Source: Casuarius casuarius
Taxonomy: Eukaryota > Chordata > Aves > Casuariiformes > Casuariidae
Reading direction: 5' to 3'
DNA length: 64,000 nt
Assembly: GCA_003342895.1 (NCBI GenBank)
Contig: PTFA01000042.1
Span: 868,001 to 932,000 of the forward strand
Both the position numbers and the translations under genes were made by a program. How positions within the stretch are numbered: the first letter of the stretch is position 1; every line of letters starts with the position of its first letter. This document shows, in pieces, positions 9,889-19,685 of this stretch. The notes under the pieces were generated by a model. It made no database searches. It was not told where the DNA came from and was given only the letters and a program-made list of their open reading frames with translations.

Positions 9889-12800
9889 GCAAGGGGAGCC
9901 GCGGGATGGCGGCGCGACCCGCTCAGCCCGCCCGCCGGGGCTGGCCCGGTGCTGAGTCATCCCCCGCGGGGGGGGGAGGGTTGGTCCCCCGGGGAGGCTG
10001 CGAGCGGCTGCAGCTGGATGTGGGCCGGGTCTGTGGCGGGGCGCGGGGCCTGGGGGAGCTGCCGCGGCCAGCAGGCAGCGTGTGCTGCGGCTGCACTGCT
10101 GGGGGTCTGCAGCGGGGTTCATGGCTGAAGTGTGGCGCAGCCTTTTTGTGAAGCTTGTTTTGTCGCTGCCGGGGGGGGGGGGGAACTTAGTGTGGCTCTA
10201 ACTGCTGCGTGGTCTGAGCCCTTTTCCACGCTTCCTGCGTCGGTTATCCCCACTAGCTGGGGCTGTATTAGGGCAACGCTGTGCCTGCAAAGCAGTGCCG
10301 ATGCCAGGGTTGCTTGTGCTTGCAAGCTGAAGTGGGTAACTTCCTTAAAAGCAAGCTATCTGCTAAAAGGTATTCCTCCCGTTTGATAGACTAACAGGAG
10401 GAATACATTCTAGGTGGCTGAACAAATGTAAGTGTTGTGTGAAATGCTCTCTTGGCACATGGAATCAATTCGTGCAGGAAGGTAACCATTCATGTCAGTT
10501 GCTGAACGTGGAGTGGGGTCTCTAGTGCTTTCTGTTGAGCAGGAAGCTTCATTTGATGCTATTAGCCCACTTAATACTGTAGTCATTTAGGCACTAACAA
10601 AGTCTCTTTCCACTGAAGGGTGATGGACCAGTAAAAATTACTGGAAAAATAAATTGCTTGTCTGATGGAGATCATGGCTTCCATGTCCATGAATTTGGGG
10701 ACAGCACGAACGGTAAGACTTCTATCTAGGCTTTCTAGTTAGAGCTGTATCCTGACTGTTCAGCTTTAAAGAGCTTCTTCTAGTGTTGCAGCACTGACTA
10801 GTATGAAGTGTACTTGGTAGTTCTTATGACTGCAAATCTGTTTTATGAAATGATGACATTTCCTAAGGAATTGTTCCTCCATTTAATACTCTAAACATGT
10901 TTAGACACTAGTACTCAGAATCTGATGTATCAAGCACTAAAATACTATGAATACCTAGTATTATGAACTGAGAATACTACTTTCAGCTAAACCATGAATA
11001 TCAGAATGTTCTGCATTCCAAAACCTTATGTTATTGGACTCTGAGTAATGCTTGCAAGTCAGTCGTAGGTTACTTGCCTCCAATGGATCAGTATAAACCT
11101 AGCATGAGGGTAGGTATTTCATCATTAGAAAGCTCACTTCCTCTGGCTGTGGGGAGGACTACCTTGTTACACTGTGTGAACAGGTTTATATTAGCTGTGG
11201 CAAAAATGTGTACTTCTGATGACTGTGATCTGTTTCAGGGTGTACCAGTGCAGGTGCTCACTTTAATCCTGAAGGCAAGCAGCATGGTGGACCAACTGAT
11301 ACAGAAAGGTGAGTTTAATGTGCCTGATCCTTTACTGGATAGCTGCTCAGCTTTAATGTGGCAGCTCTTTAAGTGAGACTCCTTTCTGCCTGGCAGGCCA
11401 CTCTGTGGATAATGCTGGGACAAAACTAGGAGAAAACTGGTAATTCTGGCAAGTCTTCCAGGATCAGTTAATACAGGTCCTGCTGACTGCAGTGATACTT
11501 TATTAGCTATCTTTGCTCCAAGAGTATGGACAAAATGTAGTCTTTCAAATGCATTCTTAGCTTAATCCCAGCTTGGGGGAGAAATAATTAAAGACACCTA
11601 CTAAGTGAGGGTACTTCAGGGTGTAAGTGAAGGGGGATTCATGTGTTAATGCTTCACTTGGTTGGTGGTGACTTGGTTCTGTGTTAGAGGGCCTGCTCAG
11701 CAAACAGCCTTCCACACAGGGGCCTTCAGCTGTCAAGGACCTGTTGACCTGTATGCAGGCCTTCATGTGGCAAAATTGGGATCATCTGTGGAAGAGACTG
11801 GAGCTTCAAGGGGGACTAAAATGAATAGAAAGCTGAGCGTGCCCAGCATGATGACTGTTTCTTGGGTACTGGGCTGTGCTTAACCTGTCACTTTAGGCAC
11901 TGTAGTGCTTACAGGATGCACTCTTAGGGAGTGGCCGAAATAGTATGCTGACTGGGAAGGGACTGTGCAAGAACCAAAGGCCAGTGTGGCAGCAAGTGTA
12001 AAAGATGGGCTAATCTTGTACAAATAGGTCTAGAGTAGCATCATGACTGACTTGGCAGTGTGATTAGCTTTTAAATGCTCACCTTAAGTCCGTAGCTACA
12101 ACTTCTGTGACTGATCAATTAATACTTGAGTGTTCTGCTTGTCAGACCAAGCTAGCTGGCTGCTAACCACCTGTCTGGATGACAACAGTATGAAATGGCT
12201 TGCTTGTGGGCTTTTCAGGCAGTCAAACACTCCTGTGCTAAAGGCCAAAATTGCATGAACATCATGGCCTCTGCCAATTCTGCTTAGTCAAACCCCTCTT
12301 GTAGCATAACCTGCATGCTCAGACAGTTGTAGTCTAGGGAATTCTCTATAAAGACAGAACTAGGTCATGCTTTAGTACAGAGTTGAAACAGATAGGAGTA
12401 AAACTTCCTGGAAGTTGAAATGAAGCAAATCCCAGAGGGAAAACTGTTCTTGTCCTTATTTTATGACTTAGTCTAGCATAGATTTCTTATTTTCAACTAA
12501 GAAGCTGGTAGTCAGCATTCAACTAGCTGAGCTGGTCACTCCACAGTACATGGAGGGTTTATTAGAAACAAGCTGGTATGCAAGGTTCTGAGTCTAGATC
12601 AAAGTGTCTTGCAGCTCTCTGAACATGAGCTTGTCTTATGACTGTTTTATTTGGGACAAATGGCTTGGGAGCTACACACTGGAATATCCAAAAGCTGCAA
12701 ACTGACTTACTGGTTGAGGCTAAATTCTTAAGGGAAGTCCTGGTGGAGAACTGGCTGTAAACAAAACTATGCAATAGAACTGATCTCATGAATATGAGAA

Positions 12801-14564
12801 GATACTAAATAAACTTGAATAGTCATTCCTAGTACTGATCTGAACTTAGCTAGTGTTTAATGTATCCCCTGTTGACCTATCATTTGCAAACTGCTTTTAC
12901 TAATCCTATTTAAACCAAAAGTCTGTCTGCAGCTGCTTGTGGAATAGTTAATTTGTGATGCATGTTAAAAGCTTTAAGCATAGCAGCAGTGCCTGTACCA
13001 AACCTTGTATGTGCAGAAAGATTGTTTCACCTAATTGAGAGGTTCCCTCTGAGCAAAAGAAAATATCCTATAATAGATAAACATGGAGGAAATTCTTAGC
13101 AACAAGAGTTGTCGTACCAGCTTGCCTTGCTAGGTGTTGTGCTGTTCCTTCCCACAGTTGTGATTAACCTTTTGATTCCAAGTTCTGTCTAGGACTGAAT
13201 TCTAATCAAATCTCTTGAACTAAGTATTAATAGTGGATATGTTGAAGAGTTACTGGTGATGTTAAACAAGTGTTCTGCTCAAGGTGGAGTACCTCTGTGT
13301 GGCAAAGATGAGTGTTGTATTGGCCAGGCCACCACTTAGGGTTTTCAGTGTACCCAGCTTCCTGTAAGTTTGTCTGCTGCTTTGTTTATAGGCATGTGGG
13401 AGATCTTGGCAATGTGACTGCCAAAGGAGGAGTAGCAGATGTGGATATAGAAGATTCCCTCATTTCTCTTAGTGGACCGTATAGCATCATTGGACGTACC
13501 ATGGTGGTAAGTGTCTTGATGCCTGCTTAGATGCTTTGCAGAACTCTAGAGTAGTCTTGTAAGCTCTCTTACTGCTAGAGGCTTGTGTCTGGTGGTGTTC
13601 TATGTAAATTGTAGCTCAAGGCTTCCACTGTGGGGAGTTTTTTCAAAGCTTTGCCTGAAAATGTAATGTATCATTATGGTAGTTTGTTACCATGATCTTG
13701 AAACTTGCTGCATGCCTCACTGAGGGTATTCCTTTCCATTTAACCTTGCTTCTTCCAGCTGAGTAATGAAAGCAACCTTATTTGAGGAAGCAGCTGGCAA
13801 TCTGGCACAATTGCTGTGTCACTGCCAGGCATGGCAATGGGCCCTTAAGGCCTGTGTTCCCTACTACTGTTCTAATGGCTGCTGGCTTAATTTGCTGCAT
13901 GGCCTCCCTGGAGGAGGGAGGGAGGAAGATGTGGCTGCTGTGATTAACAAGCCTGTGGCCTTGACAATAGATGAGTGTAATCAGTCTGGTTTCCCCTGGG
14001 ACTCCAGTGCATGCTGAGACCACTGTACTCTTGCTGCATGAAACACAGGCTTGGACTGATGACCAAGTAGCCAGGAGGTCTGTAGTGTAATGCTTGTAAA
14101 GCAGCAGCCAGGGCACTGTGCTTTCATAAGTCAGCCTTGTTTTTCAAGGATGAACTTGAATTTCAAGCCAAATGTTTGTTCTTGGGCAAATAACTCTTTT
14201 GAAACTTGGAACTTTGCTGACTTGCAGTTCTAAAATTCATTTGAAGGCTACTTTTTTGTACAAGTCTGAAGTTTTTAGCACAAGTACCAATTTGGCATTC
14301 AGGGACACAGTGGAAGGAACCAGTCAATTATGTATACCTTGCAGACAGCTGGCAATACTACTTGTTGCTGTTAGTACTAATGTGAACAGCTGTGAAATGT
14401 TGATTATTAGTGATGTAATAACATGGATTAAGATATCTTCAATTCTTTTTTAGGTCCATGCAAAATCTGATGACCTGGGTAAAGGGGGAGATAATGAGAG
14501 CAAATTAACTGGAAATGCTGGACCTCGTTTAGCTTGTGGTGTAATTGGAATAGCAAAGTGCTAA
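9814..14564 (+). CDS. SOD1: Cu/Zn superoxide dismutase, complete, five exons
   Basis: Join 9814-9888, 10619-10712, 11239-11308, 13392-13506 and 14454-14564: 465 bases, 154 residues plus stop, the size of chicken SOD1. The enzyme dismutates superoxide to O2 and H2O2 as a cytosolic (and mitochondrial intermembrane space) homodimer. Copper ligands are His47, His49, His64 and His120; zinc ligands His64, His72, His81 and Asp84; the disulfide pair is Cys58-Cys146; Arg143 guides substrate. All are present (numbers include Met1). The start has a good context (A at -3, G at +4). Exon phases match human SOD1. Oddities: a GC donor on intron 1, Cys at the site of human Gly37, and Ser at the site of human Cys111. 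No frameshift or stop, so the gene looks functional. Confidence 0.98.
9950..9960 (+). promoter_or_regulatory. SOD1: NF-E2 / antioxidant-response-type site in SOD1 intron 1
   Basis: TGCTGAGTCAT is a perfect match to the NF-E2/MARE consensus (TGCTGAGTCAY) recognised by NRF1/NRF2-small-MAF dimers, and contains the AP-1 core TGAGTCA. It lies 62 bases inside intron 1 and about 200 bases downstream of the predicted start, inside the CpG island. That position is compatible with control of an antioxidant gene. The match is direct; regulation is inference. Confidence 0.6.
9966..9980 (+). other. G-run cluster, possible G-quadruplex
   Basis: Directly after the NF-E2-type site, a run of at least nine G is followed by AGGG and later CCCCCGGGG. 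The non-template strand could form a G-quadruplex or stabilise an R-loop just downstream of the start site. A second G-run of 13 is at 10171-10183. Structure formation is not shown. Confidence 0.4.
10619..10712 (+). CDS. SOD1: SOD1 coding exon 2
   Basis: Encodes [17 protein letters not shown]...STN plus one base of Gly57. It carries the FHVH copper motif (His47, His49). The triplet TGC puts cysteine where human SOD1 has Gly37, after Asn in place of Lys36. Acceptor tttccactgaag, donor G|gtaaga. One codon shorter than human, which the longer exon 1 offsets. Confidence 0.97.
11239..11308 (+). CDS. SOD1: SOD1 coding exon 3
   Basis: 70 bases, the same length as in human. Encodes the zinc loop: Cys58 (intrasubunit disulfide), His64 bridging Cu and Zn, His72, and GGPTDTER. 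Acceptor tgtttcag, donor AG|gtgagt. Confidence 0.97.
13392..13506 (+). CDS. SOD1: SOD1 coding exon 4
   Basis: Encodes [10 protein letters not shown]...GRTMV with zinc ligands His81 and Asp84. The AKGG loop is one residue shorter than human ADKDG, as in chicken. The segment [10 protein letters not shown] has Ser where human and chicken have the free Cys111. Donor GTG|gtaagt. Confidence 0.97.
14454..14564 (+). CDS. SOD1: SOD1 coding exon 5
   Basis: Encodes [12 protein letters not shown]...GIAKC and the TAA stop. It contains copper ligand His120, the electrostatic loop, active-site Arg143 and disulfide Cys146. The C-terminal cysteine (AKC) is the avian form; human ends in Q. Acceptor tctttttttag-like with a strong T-tract. 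Confidence 0.97.
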   Translation, partial: VHAKSDDLGKGGDNESKLTGNAGPRLACGVIGIAKC

Positions 14565-14740
14565 GTATTGCACTTGAAGTGCTTAAGATGGCAGTGAGAA
14601 ATGGGCTGTATTTCATTGCAAATGCTGTACCTGGCCTTGTTCAAGAAAAAGATTTATCACTTAATCTCATTACTACTTTGCATTCTGGGTATCAGTGAAA
14701 CTGCTGAAGACTGACTTAATTTTGTACAATGTATATTGAA

Positions 14741-14746
14741 ATTAAA
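14741..14746 (+). terminator. SOD1: SOD1 proximal poly(A) signal ATTAAA
   Basis: ATTAAA lies 177 bases after the SOD1 stop, followed by the TG-rich ccctgatggaatgtctctgtagtct. Cleavage near 14760-14770 would give a short 3' UTR of about 200 bases, typical for SOD1. Confidence 0.7.
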
Positions 14747-14769
14747 GTGACCCTGATGGAATGTCTCTG

Positions 14770-17010
14770 TAGTCTTCTGCTAAAGCTTCTGCTGTAATCA
14801 TTTTAAGTATAATCTTCACTAACTGGAACTTCTGTGCAATGGAAGATGTTTAATAGTGACCACAAATGCTGAACACTAAAATTTTAGTGTATTGTGTAAT
14901 TTGATCACCTTTAGAGCTCTAGCAAGACTACTCACCAAAGAGCAGTAGAAACTGTATGCATCAGGGCTTCCTCCTGGCAAAGTTACAGCATTGTAGGTTT
15001 CAACCTTACCTAATAAATGTGCTGGGCGAATACACCTTGGTCTTGCTGTTTATGGGGGGGAGCAACCTGCTGATCCTCTACCCTCTAAAAGATAGGGCTG
15101 GACTTTCTAATGCCAGTAGTCAATTTGCAGGACACCAACAGCATCCAACAAATCACTTCTGGCCAGTAACCCTGGACCAACTAAAACTTTTACTCAATCA
15201 GTATGCTCAATAGTAAGAAACCCTGTTGTGTTTTCCTGCAAGAGTATTCCAAATCTTGTGGTAGTACCTGATACTGTGTGTTAGTTGGGTTGCATGTACC
15301 TAAGGACAGCTTGTTTGAAGAAATACCATCTTGCTGTAAAGTGTAATGGTGGAAGCACATGAGATGCTCAAACATGACTGGGATTGCAGGGGGGGAGTGA
15401 GGGGGAAGCTTAAGCATTTAAACAGTTTGTGTCCAAGATGCATCCTTGTGCCTTATCTTCTGGACGTCAGCTTTGTATGGTTGGATTGTTCTGGGCAGAT
15501 GCAGAAACCTCCCATCAGGAAAAAATCACAGTTGCTGTGCAGTACAAATTCTTGATGTGTTAGCGAATGACCCCCTTCTTGAAGCTATGCATCTAGAAGT
15601 GTCTAGTGGGGGATAGGCCCTTGACTAAGAGATATGTAGCCAGAAGTCCCTTATTTAAATTCATAAGGCTTTTCAGCAGTGTAATTACTGTATAATAGTG
15701 CCAGCTTTTTTAGTATATACCTCTTAAACACAGATTTTTCAAGTCTTTTAATAGAGAAAATTACTAATTTTAATGAAGACTTGTATCAACATTCCTTTAT
15801 ATCTTGTACATAAATGATATTCATGGAAGTAGTTGGTTGTACTTTTAGACACCCAAATTCCAGTGTAGCATGTTACAAATGGAATGGCTCTTGGTATAGC
15901 AAGAATATTGTAGGAACACTTGAAACTTACATTCATTGTAGGTGGCAAACAATTGTGTTGCACAGTCTCTACCCACCTGTATGTTTTCCAGTGGATTAGC
16001 GTATACTCTGAATTAGCTGTAGCAGCAGAATTAAGATAGTGAATGCATATTTCATGTCACATAGCATCACAGACTGCTGAACACTTTGAACATAATACAA
16101 ATACCACCACCATTGCCTCTTCTCTTTACATTTCAGAAGTTTAGGGGACAGTTATGTTGCCTCTCCTCTCCCAAAGGAAAAAAAAAAAAAAAAATACTAG
16201 ATTGAAGTACTATGCTTATGCCTTCTCCTAGCTGTTCTCAGTGCTGAACCTAGCTTTTTGGGGGGGGAAGTCTGGTGTATACAGATGTTTACTTTCAAAT
16301 CTGTTCTCTATTATTTGGTTAAATGTCTGATGGCAGACTAGCCTAGAAGTCAATGCTGTATTTTAAACTAGAAGTAATACATTTATGTACAAACAAATCA
16401 CTGGCAGGCATTGGTTCAGTAACCAAGATATTAATTGCTCATGTTGAAAGAACTGTAGTGTCTGTATTAGTAATGGATGCTTACATTGAGCTTACTAATT
16501 AATCTTAAGTATGAACTTCTGGATTGTTTTTTTTTTAAAGCCAGAAATTTGGTAGTTAATACAAAAGTAGGATATAGCTATGCTGGCGATACCTTAAAGA
16601 TGAAGCTTTCCCAATATGTTTTATTCCAAAACTAATGCTTCAGAAGGAAGTAAGAAACCATTCTGCAAATGGTTTAACATTAACAACTTTTCCTGGGCGT
16701 TGTTTTCAGTCTCCTGAAAGGCGATAGTGAAATGTGAGGTGGCATTTGCACAAGCTGTAACAGATAAGCCTTCCATCTCCTTCATTCATGTCTTCAAAGC
16801 TTTTAATAAAGTGTATTCATTAAAAAAATCCTATCTCCTTACAGAATTAGGGCAGTTGTTATTAAAACAGTCTTAAACGTAAGACATAAACATCTGGTTT
16901 TGTATGAAGAAAGTTAGTTCTGCTGGCTGAGCATGAAACAAATGTTAAGGACACAAGTTTTAACACATGGAAGTTGAGTTCACTACAAGTATGTAAACAG
17001 GTTTTTTTTC
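14770..17010. other. Convergent intergenic stretch between SOD1 and SCAF4
   Basis: No coding exon is recognisable. It holds A-runs and T-runs, small G-runs (15054-15060, 15391-15397, 16260-16267) and alternative poly(A) hexamers on both strands. Part of it may be extended 3' UTR of either gene. Confidence 0.55.
15012..15017 (+). terminator. SOD1: Possible distal SOD1 poly(A) signal AATAAA
   Basis: AATAAATGTGCTGGG, with a GT-containing downstream stretch, 450 bases after the stop. Human SOD1 also makes two mRNA lengths from alternative poly(A) sites, so this could be the second one. Another + strand AATAAA at about 16804 is less likely to belong to SOD1. Confidence 0.4.
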
Positions 17011-17014
17011 TCTC

Positions 17015-17020
17015 TTTATT
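17015..17020 (-). terminator. SCAF4: Possible distal SCAF4 poly(A) signal
   Basis: TTTATT on the + strand (AATAAA on -) about 1.6 kb beyond the SCAF4 stop. It could end a long 3' UTR covering the AU-rich 17020-18649. Weaker candidate than the one at 18301. Confidence 0.3.
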
Positions 17021-18300
17021 CTGCTATTGCAAGAACATAAAAATATATGTCCTCTCCCCCATGAATAACTCCATATTTGCCTTCCCAACCCACTCCCTCC
17101 CCCAGAAAAAAAACCCCTCTGCTGCAGAGCAGCTATGAAAAAGTACTGATGTAAGAAAGCAGCTGCCCTTCACTTAGGGGAAAAAAAACAACTTTAAATG
17201 TAGAACACACCTATCTCAAGGAGGAAAAAAAATATGCATGGGATTCATACAATTTTTCCACTACACTTCTAGAGTATAACAAGCTTCAACTGGATGTCTG
17301 GTGCAATCTGAGCCTCATCTTCTGGTGCATGGGCTAATCAATAAGAGAATATATCTAAACACAGAATTTCAAGGGCTCTGTGACTCTGCTTAATTTAATG
17401 TAACAGTCTTTTAAAACTGTTTGCACCTGAAGGGTCAACTACTAGAACTAGTATTCGCCCTCTTATAATTTGACAAAAATATTTAAGTGATATGGAGAGA
17501 TGGTAAAACTTACACAAATACAAGAATATGCATTTGTTTTCCATCAGTTTGATAGGTACAACACTGAGTAAAAATTTTAAACCTACCTCTTGCTGGATTA
17601 CAGGAGGTAGATATCGTTAACACAGACAACAGTAACAGCTTAGATTTGCGTGAATGAACAGGCAGCATTTTAAAATCCTTAAGCACCATCCCACTTCCCT
17701 ACCTTTTCCTAGCCCCATTTAAAAAAAATAGGTTAGCATTTTATATTGTGATTTGGTGTCTTTGATTTCTCTTCCAGCCCACTTTCCAAAAAGCATCAAT
17801 GAATAACAAGTACAAAAGATGCTGACCTGGTGTGCTTCCTAGCCCACCACACACAATAATTTTATAACATTACAAGCAGAGCAGACTAAGTATGTCTGAA
17901 AGTGTCCACTTTTTAAAAAAGACTAATTAGGGCAACATTTACCACAGAACCAACTGGAGGGGAAAAAAAAGAAAGAAAAAAACCTTGATTGCATCGCAAA
18001 CACTAAACAGTTACCTCTTCAATTAACATTTTAAAACCACTAACTTTTACCTAGTATGGTCAAGTAGATCATTAAAATGCAGCAATCTAAAAATCAAATC
18101 GACTACTACAAATAAAAATTTGCTTCTGTGAATAGCTACACAAACAGATGTATTTCTTTTAACAAATATAAACAAAACAGTCTAATTTAGACTCCAGTAC
18201 AGCATTAACAGTTCAAACTTTAAGATGTTGAACAATCCTTTTCCACTTCAGTGCAGTGTAGGAAGAATAGCACACATTAAAGTTTGTTACGAAAATAGAG

Positions 18301-18306
18301 TTTATT
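18301..18306 (-). terminator. SCAF4: Likely proximal SCAF4 poly(A) signal
   Basis: On the - strand AATAAA lies 344 bases after the stop codon, followed within about 45 bases by the GU-rich TAATGTGTGCT. That would give a 3' UTR of roughly 370 bases. Confidence 0.5.
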
Positions 18307-18649
18307 AAAAACACATCCCTATTGTTTTGAGGAGCTTTCACCGTTACCTTTTCTTAAATTAAAAAAAAAAATAGAAAGCACTTCTACTTCTGATTTGTAA
18401 ACTTTTTAAAGTCAAAACTTTAAAAAAGTTACAGCAAAAATGGGTAATATTTTAATCATAGCTTCAGTATTTTGTGTTATGTTGTGGCTATTTTAAATAG
18501 AAGGGAAGCAATCAAATTGCTTACAATTCCCCACCAACTACTGAGGGGCTGTGATATAAGCAGAAGCAAGTATAATACAGCAGACTGTACAACTCTAAAG
18601 CTCTATACTCCAACAAATGTCACTGTCAGGTTTTGACAAATTCCAGTCT

Positions 18650-19488
18650 CTAACGAGGAGCCTCTGCAACTGAGCCATTATCCTTTTCAGCTTGTTCCAC
18701 AGATGAGGTAGCCTCAGATGTTAACTCATCAGGTTTTACACCCGTAGGTTCAGACTCTCCTTTAGTAAGTTCTGAAACAATGTCTGCATCTTCCATTTTG
18801 CCACTATGAGATTCATGGTTTTTGTCGCCATCTGCCCTGTCTGTCATCTCAGGTTTCTCCTTTCCTCGGTTTTCTTCCTTGTCTCTACGAGACTCTCTAT
18901 CTCTAGAATCTCTCTCTCTGTCTCGATGTCCGCTGGACCGCCTATTTCTGTCCTCCAAGTCTCTGTGTCTGTCACGCTCAGGGCTTCTTCTTCCCCATTC
19001 TCTCCTCTCACGATTACCGAGTCGCTCATGATCTCTGTCGTCGCTGCGGTTACCGTAGCGCTCGCGATCATTTTCTACCCGATTTCCAAAAGATCTCCTT
19101 CCAAACCTCTCCTGGTCTCTGTTAGGAGTGAAAGTCTGCCTATCATTCCTGAACTGCCTTCCATCCCTATTATCCTCAGGTCCGCCCGGTCCTCCGCTTC
19201 CTGGCATCCCCCCAGGTCTCACAAAATGACTGGGTGGGGGGAATGGGGTTTTCATGCCATGAGGAGGAGGCATCCCAAAGCTGCCTGGCCCAGGTGGGGG
19301 GCCTCTGTGCATCATGTGGGGCGGCATGTGTCGCGGTGGCATCAAGGGAAACCGCTGCAGAGGAGGCGGGGGCATTCCTGGCGGTCGCTGGAGGGGTATC
19401 AAACCAGGCCGGGCACCTAAGAGGCCAGTGGATGGAGTCTGCAGCCCAACAACAGGAGCTGGCGGGGGTGGCGCAACTGCTTGAGTAC
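18650..19488 (-). CDS. SCAF4: SCAF4 exon 20 (last; RD/RE-rich C-terminus)
   Basis: Begins by completing Gly, then TQAVAPPPPAPVVGLQ; includes PHMMHRGPPPGPG, then DQERFGRRSFGNRVENDRER and a long Arg/Asp/Glu-rich stretch, ending SVAEAPR and TAG. The Q/P-rich stretch that human SCAF4 has between DGRQ and FRND is absent: DGRQFRND is continuous. Acceptor tgtttgtttcag lies close to (TTTA)n and (CA)n arrays. Confidence 0.97.
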
Positions 19489-19512
19489 CTGAAACAAACA
19501 AACAGATCCAAA

Positions 19513-19543
<31 letters not shown>

Positions 19544-19618
19544 ACACAGGTTGACAGGAGGGAAAAAAAAGCATTTTTAGAGGAGTTCTATCTGAAATTG
19601 TCTCATGAAACAAGTAAC

Positions 19619-19685
<67 letters not shown>

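Larger units (their letters stand above)
9240..10130. promoter_or_regulatory. SOD1: SOD1 CpG island
   Basis: Base composition changes abruptly from AT-rich to strongly GC-rich with many CpGs, covering the promoter, exon 1 and the first 240 bases of intron 1. It is the only such island in the window, which fits the ubiquitously expressed SOD1. SCAF4's own island must lie beyond the right edge. The boundaries are by eye. Confidence 0.8.

Noticed and set aside
9814..10128. Reading SOD1 exon 1 through as a 105-codon continuation
   Set aside because: Everything after 9888 departs from the SOD1 family; the exon ends at the GC donor.
9264..10151. Several long frames on both strands around SOD1 exon 1 (up to 209 codons)
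   Set aside because: CpG-island DNA has few stop codons; only the short stretch 9814-9888 fits a known protein.
18806..19420. Long + strand frame (204 codons) opposite the last SCAF4 exon
   Set aside because: Shadow of the low-complexity Arg/Asp/Glu-rich and Pro-rich SCAF4 coding sequence.
19621..19682. (GT)31 as a CRISPR or structured array
   Set aside because: Perfect dinucleotide microsatellite in a vertebrate genome; no spacers.
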